Shown here one piece after another: positions 1-10,719 of a stretch of DNA of 64,000 nt. A program made the translations under genes and the position numbers. Source of the DNA: Saccharum officinarum (Eukaryota; Streptophyta; Magnoliopsida; Poales; Poaceae); contig CM036199.1 in NCBI GenBank assembly GCA_020631735.1, forward strand, positions 15,096,834 to 15,160,833. Reading direction: 5' to 3'. The stretch's first letter is position 1. Each line of letters starts with the position of its first letter. The notes under the pieces are model-generated. The model did no database searches, was not told the origin of the DNA, and saw only the letters and a list, made by a program, of their open reading frames with translations.

Positions 1-162
1 ATGCAAGGTCCAAAAACTTAAAGTACATATGAAGTACATGACGACAAAATAAATAACACAGAACATGCCCTAGGTACATGATTTACCTAAAGTACATTAT
101 ATTAAACACATTGTATACTAGATCGACCACATTGTTTATGATTAAACCATACAACTAGTATA

Positions 163-745
163 CTACTGAGTATAACGAGGCCACTTTCTCTTTTTCTGGG
201 CATCGGGATTCTCCTCCATCGCTGCCTTCGCTCGGCGCACGCGCTCAAACTTCTTCTCTCTCTCTTCCCTACACGCAGCAACATGCCTCCTTTCCTCCTC
301 TTCCTTGTTCTCCTTTGCTATTGCCTTCTCTCTGCGTCTCTTCTCTAATATCTCCAGGCGCTCCGCATCCCACTCCTTCAGGCCTTGTAGAAGCCACATG
401 TCAGCCTTCTTGATCTCAGTGTCGATCCACTGCTCAAAATCACATAGCGGTCGAGGGGTCTGCAGCAAATGGAATTGTTTCAAATCCAATTAATATGCAA
501 AACTTAATAATACATAAATTAATTAATAAACAAAAGCAATTTCTCACAATAAATGTACTGCGGCGCTGACGCTTCGTAGGCTCCCATGCAAAATTGGAAC
601 ACATCCAATATCTCTGCTTATATGTTGCCTCATCTTCAGAAATATCTACCTTGCAAGGATCGCCACAGAAGCACATGGGTATTGGCACACCGCTAGGGAG
701 AGGCTTTGGGACGTACGGACTTTCGGTCATCCGTCCATAGCTACA
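163..745 (-). pseudogene. Transposon-associated GRF-type zinc-finger / coiled-coil gene remnant
   Basis: Two exon-like blocks lie on the minus strand. The upstream one (about 745-562, with a Met at 730) encodes a Cys-rich segment with CFCGDPCK and, 16 residues on, YWMCSNF, resembling the plant GRF-type zinc finger. The downstream one (489-163) encodes TPRPLCDFEQWIDTE followed by a very charged Glu/Lys/Arg-rich helix and ends with KRKWPRYTQ. In grasses this pairing is common in multi-copy ORFs travelling with Mutator-like or other DNA transposons; that is recalled family knowledge. An acceptor-like TGCAG lies just before the second block, but the obvious donor and acceptor do not keep the frame cleanly, so I call it a remnant. 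No transposase core is visible, and the element probably continues left of the window. Confidence 0.5.
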
Positions 746-1125
746 ATTTAACAAATTCTGTTCTAATATAACAAAACAAATAATAATAAACCTAAAAACT
801 AAGGGTTTAATATATGATGAAAAAGATCTACGCATACCTTTGTTTTATAGCTTTTTCACGCCTAGGCATCCTACGGTTATACAATACATACGAATTTTAA
901 AAAGCACATGAACAAATAACATGTGAAGTTCATAGGTTAAGAATATGACTTTATTTTACCAAATCGATTGGAAATAAATAACGAAGGGTGAGAGGATACC
1001 TAGCTCTCGAAGATCGACGAATAAAATCCAACTTCTCACGGTCCAATAGGTCGATTGAAGAGGTTGGCCGAAGTGTACAGAGGAAAAACCCGAAGAGAAG
1101 GAGAAAGAAAACGAGAATGACTCGG

Positions 1126-1262
1126 GGCTCTTGGCGCCAAGATCCGTGGCGCCATGCTTGGCGTCAAGATCCATGGCGCCATGCTCCCTGCCACGTCAGC
1201 GCCACGACGGCAGAGTCATGCCGTTATATCTTGGCGCCGATGACTATGGCGCCAAGATAAGG
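1126..1262. repeat. Cluster of TGGCGCCA palindromes
   Basis: Five or six copies of the 8-bp palindrome TGGCGCCA or one-mismatch versions (TGGCGTCA, TGGCGCCG) occur within about 140 bp, alternating with ATCC/ATGC spacers. They lie upstream of the minus-strand GRF-type gene remnant. Their role is unknown; they could be subterminal repeats of a DNA transposon or a protein-binding array. Confidence 0.6.
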
Positions 1263-1701
1263 GTCCATTTTTTAAAATCTTTCCGCCAGAGGCATATTTG
1301 AGAGAATCTTTCGAAAAAAAGGCTGAAAAACAAAAAAAAACGGTCTCTACTATCAACTGATGATTGTGATTGATGAGGGCATTCTGCCATCTACTACTGC
1401 GCTGGAGCAGTTCGATCGGGCGATGTATTTGACGGGCTGACGGTTGATCAGGTATAAACGAGACAAATACATGAGTCGAGAGCAGCTGGCCAACTGGCGG
1501 CCAAGTCAATGTAACGTAAAGATTGAAAATGTACTGATAGCAAAAAAAAAATAGTACTGGTAGTACTGCCCTATTTTGGCAACTATACTCGAATACTAAT
1601 TTACGTAATTGATTATACGCGCGAGCTGGCGCAACAGTTGGCATAAAATGACAAACGTTTGATGACAGCATCCGGGACGAGTTTTCGAGGCAAAAGTAGT
1701 A
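1263..1701. other. Intergenic stretch, no gene seen
   Basis: AT-leaning sequence with short poly(A) runs. The only long frame (minus strand) has no recognisable domain and runs through low-complexity sequence. Nothing functional can be supported. Confidence 0.6.
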
Positions 1702-1942
1702 CTTTCTCCGTCCATAAAAATATATCATTCTCAAACAGTTTGAACTTTGATTAAATTTATATAAAAAATACTAATATTTATAATACAAAATAAGTATCAT
1801 TAGATTAGTTATAGAATATATTTTTATAATAAATTTATTTGGAGACATAAATATTAATACTATTTACTATAAATTTGGTCAAACTTGAGTCAGTTTAACT
1901 GACACGCTTCCCATAATTGCAAGCTTTGTCGGACGGAGGGAG
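1702..1942. mobile_element. Stowaway-like MITE
   Basis: About 241 bp, AT-rich, with terminal inverted repeats starting CTTTCTCCGTCC and ending GGACGGAGGGAG. It is flanked by TA on both sides (1700-1701 and 1943-1944), the target duplication of Tc1/mariner-derived Stowaway elements. It has no coding capacity. Confidence 0.8.
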
Positions 1943-1944
1943 TA

Positions 1945-2203
1945 GCTGCCTATGCTTCATATCACACTCCACGTATATATGATGTCGGCGCCCTCCCGCA
2001 CCCTGACCCTGCCGCCGCCGCCGCGCCCCATCCCCTCCTCCTCCCCTCTCCCAACCTCCCCCTCCACCCCCTCTCCCCTGCCCACGGACGAACCCGCTCG
2101 TCTGCACCCCAGCCCCAACCCTAGCGGCCAGTTCTTACCGCCGCCGGCTGCCCTCCTCATGCCGCCCCCAGCTCCCCCTCCGCCTCTAGCCCGACCTCCC
2201 CTG
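1945..2203. other. Pyrimidine-rich, proline-codon-rich flank
   Basis: C/T-rich sequence with long runs of CCC and CTC. It yields Pro/Ser-rich frames on + and Gly/Arg-rich frames on -, as expected from composition. It is the host side of the solo-LTR insertion and continues at 6161-6250. Confidence 0.5.
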
Positions 2204-2208
2204 CCCTC
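2204..2208. repeat. Target-site duplication of solo LTR (left)
   Basis: CCCTC, identical to 6156-6160 on the other side of the LTR. Confidence 0.85.
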
Positions 2209-5200
2209 TGTAACAGAACTGACCAATTATATGGGATTAAATAAGAAAATCATCCACCGAGCAGACGATTTAACAAACTTAAGCCCATATAACCCGGTAG
2301 TCCGTGAAATCACGACGGATTTCAAACCAACTTACCTGCCAGCCAAGATCGTAATAAGTTCAGCGGTCACCATCATAAGTTACATAAAAGTTCAAGTCGC
2401 AAATACATCAGAGTTTAAACATAGTTATTACAAACCAGTTTTAAATAAAAGTAGCGGAAGCATTTAGTTTAAATCACACACTCACACAGAGTTCAAAATA
2501 AAGTGCCAGCTCAGGATCATCTTCCAACAAAAGCATTAGACGAGACGTAGTGAATGACCATTACCCATGGTCCTAAGCTTCTCCCATCGCAGGATAAAGG
2601 CAGTTGATACAGTAGCCGTAATACATCTGCTCATCTGCAACAAGTGGGAACAATGCCCTGAGTACGAGAAGGTACTCAGCTAGACTTACCCGACAGAACC
2701 GAAAATAAAAGACACCAAGGATCATGACAGACTTTCTGGTGGGGAAGCTGACTCATTTGCAAAAAAACATTTTTAGCATTTAAAGAATCTTTCCAAAAGC
2801 TTTGCATCAAGTTAAATCTTTATTAATCTATCAACTACATTTACACCTGTACTAGAGTAACATGTAATTAAACAGGTAAGGATAACCAATTATCATTAAA
2901 CAACTTCTATCATGTCATATACCAGATAACTGTCCAAGTGTTCTATTAGAATTACTACGATGAAGTCACTCAAGTCAAGTGTTCACTATCCAGTGAACGA
3001 TGGCGATTCGAATCGATTATTAACCAGCTGGTAATTTATTCCTCACACAAACCTCACTCACCCGCTAAAGTGAGGTGTTGGTCACCGAGTCAACCATTCA
3101 GGTAAAGTCGTGAGCTTGCCAGGAACCACATGTACCCGGGGGCCGCCCGACTGCTCTTTGGCCTTATCATCGCGCCCCCGTATCCTGCCACTACTGCTCT
3201 GGTATAGTGCGTTGCGGGCAATCCACTTGGTCCAAATAATCTCCCAGCTTCACGGTCGAAAGGTACATTATTCGGCCAGCTAAATGTAAGCCATGCGTTC
3301 AACATGACTCGAGGCCTAACAACGGTCGGTCCTTAATCGACACAGACGGAAAATACTACAGTCTAAAACCATGCAAGTTTCCGTCCGGTTTCAATTTCAC
3401 ATTAACACTTAGCTATTCTCAGATGACATACTTTCTCAAGCAGATCCAGGTAATCACCTATAGCTCGCAGGTGACAGGAAATCACCCGACTTCTATCGGT
3501 CTAAGCAAGCTAAGCAATTGCTTGACTGCGAATATCGAGGTGACAAGGATATGGTAGAATAGAGTAAACAAGGTATAATGCAGCAACGGTTGTAAACAAC
3601 TCCTAAACATAATGCAGCACTTAAAGTAAAAGCATTCATAAAATATTTGCAAACCGGGGGAGAAAAATGCTCCGGGGCTTGCCTCTCTCGAAAGAGCTCG
3701 GACGGTGGTCTGGGCACTCTGAAAGATCCTCACCGACCTCCTCGTCGGCTTCGGGCACCTCCTGCTCCTCGGGCTGCTCTTCCGGCTCCTCGGGAAATGC
3801 TATCGGAGTTACTTCCTGTGATCCTGTATGATGCAAATGTATAAGTGCTCATGCCTAGGTGCACTGCAGAAATGACATGTAATGATCATGATGAATGAAA
3901 TGTAGATAAATATGTTTACTTTATTTCATAAAGTAGGAATACAATTCTTCTATAAGGTAGTCAACATCATCCAAGAACATATACTACAAGCACATGTCAT
4001 CTACTGCATTCTCTTCTACTACTACTATGCTAAGTCAACACATTTTGTTAAATGCTTCAAAGATACACCAAAGTAAACCTTATTAACTAGTTATACATTA
4101 ACCAGGTTAATTAAACCTTAATTGCAACTAGGTTTAAACAGCAACACCTATTTTGGTAGCATAGAAAAATCTGAGAAAATTACAGTAGCTTTCTATCATC
4201 TAATCTAGCATACCACAAAAATTTCATTGCATTTGGATTACTAGAACTGCCTGCACAAAAATAACAAGCTAGGGCCTAAAAATGAGCATAAAAATACTTT
4301 ATACTATGAAAAGTATCAAACAACAGATTTAGCATTTTTTCTACATTCTACACAATAAACAATCATCATAGAAAAATTATTACATGCATGTTTTATTTAT
4401 CTTTTTCTCTCTAGCAAAAATAACAATTATTAACAATATTAAACACTTGTACTACACATCAAGATTTTTCTACAGAACATGCTTGTCATATATTTTTCCT
4501 ATAAAGTACATCACAAAAGAAAATTATTGTAAGTGGAACCATAGTTTTTTGAACTTTCTATGATTTATTACATCTTTAACAAGAAAACAGCAATTGTAGT
4601 GATTAAATAAAAACCCTACAGAAAAGTATTTCAAAATTGACATGCAATATTTTTAAACTATAGATCTACTCATGAGAAACACTACAAAATTTGTTTCATA
4701 ATTTTTGGAGCTAAAATGAGCAAGTTATGGATTTTAGAAACCATTTTAACAATTTCTGAAAAACATTTTATTTAAACCCTTTTGAAATCCGACCGCTCAA
4801 AACGCTAGGTGCACCCGGTGCAGTGCACATGCGTGCACGAGAGGAGGCAGACAGGTGGGCCCATGACCCCACGGGTCAGCCACATAGAGGCGGGGGAGCG
4901 CTGACCGCGCGGTTCTCGCCGCCGGTGAGCTCGCCGACGGTGAGGTCACCAGCAGCGGCTTCCCCGCGGAGAGGCGAAGCCGAGGGTGCCTAGCATGTGG
5001 CCAGACGAGCTCGGCATTGAGCTCGCCGGTGCGCATGGTGGGGCGGCGGTGCTGGCGCACGGTGGCCGGCCGGTGCAGGCCACGGTGGTGGCCGATGAGG
5101 CGCGCGCAAGACCCGCGAGGTGGAGACGGATGTGACAAGGGAAAAATGGAGGGAGAAAGACGACTGAGGAGCTCCGGCCACGAGCGTCGGCCAACGGCGG

Positions 5201-6155
5201 CCATGGCGGCAGCGGAGGAGGAACGCGGCCAAATTGGCCCTCACCTGAGCACGAACCGCGGAGATGGTTCGCGTCTGGGAAAGCCGAGGGCGAGGTGGAG
5301 CTAGGGGTGTGGCGAATCGAAGGGAGGTAGAGCAGCGAGGGCGGAACGACGGCGGCGATGGCACAGCGGCTGCCGTGGCGAGCTGCGCTGCAGGCGGCGG
5401 AAGCGAGCAGGCACGGTGCGGAATGGCGAGGATGGCGAGGGCAGCGGCTCGGGTCGGCTGCTAGGAGGCGTGGCGCAGCCGTGGGGGCCACTGCGACCAC
5501 GCGTCGGGCGAAGCCGTACGCCGGCGGCCACGGGGCGAGCGGCTCTTGACCGCGGCCGGTCGCGCTGGCGCGGCGAGCACGCGCGAGCGGGGAAGGCGCG
5601 GGCGAGCGGGGCCGGGCTGGCTTCGGCTCGCGGGCCAAAAGGGTGGCCGCGGCCCGTTAAGGCCGGGAAAACATTTTTCTTTTCTAAATAAATTTTTAGA
5701 TTTTCTAAATTGATTCAAATTCAAATTTTGAAGATGAAAAAGATATTTTCACAAGTTGTCCCCAAAACAAAAGTTGTTCAAAATTTAATTCTCTACAACT
5801 TTCATTTAGGGCACTTTTCAAAATTCTAAACAGATTTTGAATTAGTAATTTAAAGTCCAAATTTTAAATAAAAACTCATTTTTCTGAAATATTTTTAAAA
5901 GCAAAATTTGGGGAGATTTTGAATACAAAAATTGCTCCAAAAATCATGTTAATTATTTCTAAGTCATTTAGAGTTATAGCTCAACAAATTTTTACCACTC
6001 TTAGCTAGAATTTTTACTAATTCAGGGTTCAAACATGTGTTTTCACAATTTAATTAATTCTAACTTAAATTGCCATATGGTGGTGAATCATGCATGCAAT
6101 GCTAATGATCATGCTTCGGGATATGAATGCATGCTTAACACCCAGGGGTGTTACA
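2209..6155 (-). mobile_element. Solo LTR of a Tekay-like Ty3/Gypsy retrotransposon
   Basis: It begins TGTAACAGAAC and ends GGTGTTACA, the same termini as the LTRs of the complete Gypsy element at 42823-58984. It shares blocks with them, including the start region, the GTACTCAGCTAGACTTACCC block near 2673-2691 and the CGGGGCTTGCC block near 3673. Divergence is high elsewhere, so it is a different subfamily. Five bases on each side are identical (CCCTC at 2204-2208 and 6156-6160), a perfect target-site duplication. No internal region, PBS or polypurine tract is present, so it is a solo LTR left by intra-element recombination. By alignment with the full copy it is in minus orientation. The GC-rich part (about 4800-5690) produces long spurious frames. 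Confidence 0.85.
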
Positions 6156-6160
6156 CCCTC
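6156..6160. repeat. Target-site duplication of solo LTR (right)
   Basis: CCCTC, matching 2204-2208. Confidence 0.85.
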
Positions 6161-7102
6161 TCCCCTCCCTCTCCCTCAGCTGGCGCCGGCGGCGCGGGCG
6201 CCTGTGGATGGCCCGGCCTGACCCCGCCGCTACCGTCGTCCTTGGGCGCGTGAAAGGTCCTTGTTTGGTTTTGGTAATTGAGTGACAACCTTAGGTGTAC
6301 TAATTGTGTTTAATGAGAGATACACAGGAGATTAGTCCACAGGTGATGGTGTCATGGAGGAGCTCATTGCATATGAGACATGACATGGAGTCATGTGGCC
6401 AAGGTGGCAAAGATCAAGATGAGGCTTGGCTCGACGGACCTGTTGCAAGTGTGAAGGGCAAGTCGGAGGCTTTGGAGCGATGGACCGTGAGGCGGTGAAG
6501 CTTAAGCAAGACTTGGCGCCGATGGACCGACGCAACGGTGAAGAGCAAGTGAGGTCAAGATCGATGGACCAAGGTCACATGATGATATGAAGTGGATCAT
6601 ATCATTTGTGATATGGTTGGTGCATGTGTTGCATCAACGTCAGAGGAGATGAAGTGGAATGCGCAAGGCAAAGGTATAACCTAAGGGCATTTCCATTTCA
6701 TCGGTCATAGGTGTGTAGAGAAGTTTATGACCGGGTTTAGGATAGATGGCCGTACTATCAAGAGGGGCAAACTTGTTTGTATATCGGTCATCTAGTGCCA
6801 CTTGAGCGATCTAACTTTGCATCGTTGCTAGGATCGAGTGGCGTGGCAAGTTGAGTGGTTAACTCCTTCGATAAAATTATTATGAAAATGCTAACACACG
6901 TCCACAAGGTGGTGATCACTTGTTGGTGTTGGCACATTTACGAAGGCGATGTAGTTTGAGCGGTAGAGAGGGTTTGGGTCCTCTCTCCCTCCCGCCGAGC
7001 TTGCGAGCGCGGGATTCAGGCGTTTTCGAGGAGTTGAAATGCCTATTTTCCACTATGCCGGAAGTTGGAAAAGAAACGGAGGCGAACGGAGGTCACAGAG
7101 GT

Positions 7103-7556
7103 GACCGGACGCTGCACCGGACGCGTCCGGTCAGTACAGCGCAGACGCGGGTGTTAGGGTTTGTAACCGGCGCGTCCGGTCACTCGTGGGACTGGCGCGT
7201 CCGGTCAGGTGTCCAGAGGAAACTGCGTTTCGCAAGGACGATCAGACGCGAGGCGCGTCCGGTCACACATGATCGGACGCGTCCGATCGTTGAAGGAGCT
7301 TACTGGACTCTAACCGGACGCTGGCACTGTCGCGTCCGGTCATCGCAAGGAGCGCGTCCGGTCATGTCGTTGCGCGCGCAGTACTGTGCGATCGGCGCGT
7401 CCGGTCATGGCAGCGGTGCGTCCGGTCGTTGCGAGGGGCGCGTTCGGTCGTTGCCAGGGGGGCGTCCGGTCATTTGGTTTAACCGTTGGCGCAGTGACCG
7501 TTGGAGGATCGGACGCGGTCGAGCGCGTCTGGTTAGTTACGACCGGCGCGTCCGGT
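7103..7556 (+). promoter_or_regulatory. Palindromic GCGTCCGGTC array upstream of the LTR TATA box
   Basis: About a dozen copies of GCGTCCGGTC(A) and some inverted copies (GACCGGACGC) are packed into 450 bp. Where head-to-head they form the palindrome GACCGGACGCGTCCGGTC or near versions of it. The array ends about 50 bp before the TATA box. Several units are CpG-decayed (for example GCGTTCGGTC, GCGTCTGGTT). Palindromic repeat arrays in this position are a reported hallmark of Sirevirus LTRs; the binding factor is not known to me. Confidence 0.75.
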
Positions 7557-7607
7557 CATCCCGAAAAAGACCCAGTGAAGGGGTAACGGCTCTATTTGAC
7601 TCTGGGG

Positions 7608-7617
7608 TTATAAATAG
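7608..7617 (+). promoter_or_regulatory. LTR 1 TATA box
   Basis: TTATAAATAG, the best TATA match in the LTR and directly downstream of the palindromic array. The identical site sits at the equivalent place in LTR 2. Confidence 0.7.
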
Positions 7618-8699
7618 ATGCCTTGGCCGGCCTTGGCCGGCAGCTGAGCACACTTTGGCCTTGGTGGCTTATGTGGTAGTGCTTGGAAGCCCTCTAACTC
7701 ACTCATGCTTGATAGTGTTCATCGGATCGAGTGAGAGAGCGATTCTAGTGCGTTGCATCGAGAGGATTGCATCGAGTAGCACTAGGTGATCGTGTTGCAA
7801 GCCGGTGGTGCTTGTTACTCTTGGAGGTTGCCACCTCCTAGATGGCTTGGTGGCTTGCGACTCTGTTGAAGCACGCGTGGAGATTGTGCGTGGCTCCGGA
7901 GGAGAATTTGTGAGGGGGATTGTACTCACCCCGCGGGGATAGCGAAGAGCAACTCTAGTAAAGCTCGTGGCTTGGAGGATCCCCATCTTGAGAGTGGATG
8001 TGCGGCACCCGCTGAGGGTTTAACTCTTGATAGTCAATTAGCTCGTGATCCATCAAGTGGGTGTATCGCCACAACGGGGACTAGCTTGGTGGCAACCAAG
8101 TGAACCTCGGTGAAAAACCACCGTGTCAACATTGTGTACATCTTCTCGGTGGTTTGCTTTCGATTCACAAGCTTGTATTTACATTCATATACTTGTGCTC
8201 GTGTAGTTGCTCTTGTAACTAGTTTGCTTGTGTAGTTTGCTAGTTACCTTCTTGCTTGTGTAGCATAGAAGTAGCTCCCGTTGCGTGGCTAATTTGGTTT
8301 GTGTAACCTTGTTAGTCATATTGCTTAGTGTGTGTAGCTAAGTAATTTGCGCTCTCTAGTTTGGCATTAGTTGTCTTGCTATTGAGCATTGCTAGTGAGC
8401 ATAGGTGGCTTCGTGCTTTTGCTTACTAGAATTGTGTAGGAGCTCCCCGGCTTTGCTAAAGTACTAGTGCATAGGTTTATGTGACCTTGCTCTAGAATTG
8501 TTTAGGAGAGCTCTTGCTAAGGAAAGGACCTTAGTTACATAATTAGGATCTTTGTGAGGTGCTTGTGAACTTAGATAGAGGGGTGTAGTCTTGGCTAGAC
8601 CGATAGTTTTAATTCCGCATTTGTTTCGGTTTGCCGACGCGATTAATTTTAGAAAGGACTATTCACCCCCCCTCTAGTCCGCCATCTCAACCCTTCAAT

Positions 8700-8711
8700 T
8701 GGTATCGGAGC
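8700..8711 (+). other. Primer-binding site (initiator tRNA-Met type), unit 1
   Basis: TGGTATCGGAGC, two bases after the LTR 3' end. It matches the plant initiator-tRNA-Met complement TGGTATCAGAGC with one change. Confidence 0.85.
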
Positions 8712-8748
8712 TCGGTCTCTCATTTGTGGTCTTCACCGACCCGAGAGG

Positions 8749-10719
8749 ATGGAGGAATATGGACTAGATGTTGATTGTCCTCACATGTTTGATGGCACAC
8801 ACTTTGCACGGTGAAAAAATTAGATGATATGCAATTTTAAGTTTATTTGCCCTCAAATTTGGTGGATGGTAGATGTAGACTTTTCTCATATGTTGGATGA
8901 AGATAATCTAACTCAAGCACAAGAGAAATGCCTAGATCTTGACATCCAAGCTACTAACATCATGTATAGATCTTTGGATGATAGCATTTTTTGTAAGATC
9001 ATGGACCTCAAATCCGCTCATGAGATATGGGCCTATCTCAATGAAAAGTATGGAGCTATCACCGATGATGACGATGATGTCAAGCCCAAGGAGGTTGCAC
9101 ATGATGATGTTGAGCATGACCACAACACGATGGTTGTTGAGGATTGCTCCACCTCATGATCAAGTGATGATGATGATCGATCTACCATAAGTTCACTTGA
9201 CAAGAATGGTGATGATGCATCAAGTGTTGCAAGTGATGTTTCTACCCCAAGCACAATTGATGGTGACAACGTTGGTTCATGCTCGGGCCTTGATGATGCT
9301 ACTATAAGCCCATCCACTACATCACATTGCTTCATGTCACTAGGTGACACAAAGGTATCAAATGATAATGTGATTGATCATGTTAATTCATATGATGAGC
9401 TTGTTAGTAGACTTGCTAGCATGAACATGTCTTTAGAAAATGAGAAAGCTAAAACCATGAAATTGGAAAATGAAAACTCATTTCTAAAAACCACATGTGA
9501 ACAACAAAAGCATCTACTTTATGTTACTACTTGTTCACATGAGGAGCTAAAATTGGCTCATGAGGAACTTAGTGTTGCTCATAATAATTTAGTACAAGAA
9601 CATGCTTCTCTCTTTAAGATGTTATTAAAGAAAATTAAAATTAATGAGAGCTCATCACATGGATCAAATGATCAATTACAAAATGTGACTAACCCATCTA
9701 ATGTAGGGAGAAAGCATGTATCCACCTCTTGTGATGACTTATTAGATATGCCATGTTCTTCACATATATATGCTTGTTCTACTTATATGTCTTGTGAGAC
9801 TAACATTTTGAAGGAGAACAATGAGCTTAAAAGTGAAGTGAAGAAATTGAGCAACAAGTTAGAGAGGTGCTACAACTCAAAAGTCACCTTTGAGCATATG
9901 TTGAAAACTCAAAGAAACTTTGGTGACAAGAGTGGCCTTGGTTTCAACAAGAGCAAGAAGAATATGACCAAAGGGGAAAAGAAAAGAGAAAGGAAGATGA
10001 TGAAGCTAGCTCGAGAGAAGCTCTCTCATTTCATGTGCTACCGATGTCATGAAGTGGGTCATCTTCACCAAACATACCCTAACTTAGAGAAGCTTAAGTT
10101 GAAGAAAGAAGAAGAAAGGCTCAAACACAAGTGCTTCAAGTGCCATACATGGGGTCACTACACCTCAATGTGCCCAAGCAAGAAACTAGTGAAGCAACAA
10201 GAAGAGAATCAACCAAAGCCACACGTTGAGCATGAGAAGAAGAAAAAGAAAACAAGAAGGGGTGGAAGAGGAAGGCATCCAATACAAATCCAAGATACCA
10301 AGATGATGAGCAAGAATCAAATTGAGAAAAGAAATTTGGCTCACATCAAGTGCTTCAAGTGTGAAGATATAGGAAACTTTGCCTCGGGGTGTCCTACCAA
10401 GCTTGAGAAGAAGGCTCAAGCAACTCATGAGAGGCAAGGCAATGAAAAGCATCACATGAGCAATGAAGAAAAGGCTCAATCAAAGAGAAGATGCTATTCA
10501 TGCCGGGAAAGGGGACACATGGCACATTCATGTCCCCTAGGTAACATTTCTAAGCATATTTCAATTGATGATACTAATGTGCTTAGAAAGGATGTAAATA
10601 GTACCTCTATTATTGCTATTGCAAAACATCCCGCTATTTATACTAAGGCAATGCCTAAGTATGTTGCACCTAACTTGAGAGGACCCAAACTTGTTTGGGT
10701 ACCATCAAAGAGTGGATGA
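8749..10719 (+). pseudogene. gag: Copia gag (zinc-knuckle nucleocapsid), broken by nonsense codons
   Basis: A single reading frame of about 657 codons starting at ATG 8749, MEEYGLDVDCPHMFDG. Three in-frame stops occur at 8812, 8821 and 9157; the rest from 9334 is open. At least two of the stops replace Trp, since unit 2 reads TGG at the equivalents of 8821 and 9157. The N-terminal part resembles the Copia gag domain (YRSLDDSIFCKIMDLKSA). A long coiled coil follows, then a Lys-rich stretch and four CX2CX4HX4C zinc knuckles. The first knuckle (near 10036) has Tyr for its last Cys and the third has Asn for its His; the second and fourth are intact. No protease motif follows. The RNA-packaging protein is therefore decayed, although an intact source copy elsewhere could supply it. 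Confidence 0.8.

Larger units (their letters stand above)
6251..8697 (+). repeat. Sirevirus-like LTR 1 (2,447 bp)
   Basis: It starts TGAAAGGTCC and ends CCCTTCA, followed two bases later by a tRNA-Met-type primer-binding site. It contains a palindromic-motif array (7103-7556), a TATA box (7608-7617) and a T/G-rich downstream part (8150-8600) with many TTGCTTGTGTAG-like repeats. A weaker copy of the start TG and end CA is kept in LTR 2 as TA and TA. Confidence 0.85.

Noticed and set aside
1952..2467. Proline-rich 171-codon + frame
   Set aside because: It spans the edge of the solo LTR (2209), so half of it is LTR sequence; the rest is C/T-rich low complexity.
4797..5724. Several 90-230-codon frames in the GC-rich part of the solo LTR
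   Set aside because: They overlap on both strands, lack domains, and fall inside an LTR whose boundaries are fixed by a perfect target duplication.
6920..7789. 289-codon + frame inside the Sirevirus LTR
   Set aside because: It runs through the palindromic GCGTCCGGTC array and the promoter; its residues (repeated GASGH, RPV) come from the repeats. It is not a gene.
10036..10530. Possible cellular CCHC zinc-finger gene
   Set aside because: The four zinc knuckles are in frame with the Copia gag start and lie between LTR and polypurine tract, so they are nucleocapsid knuckles.
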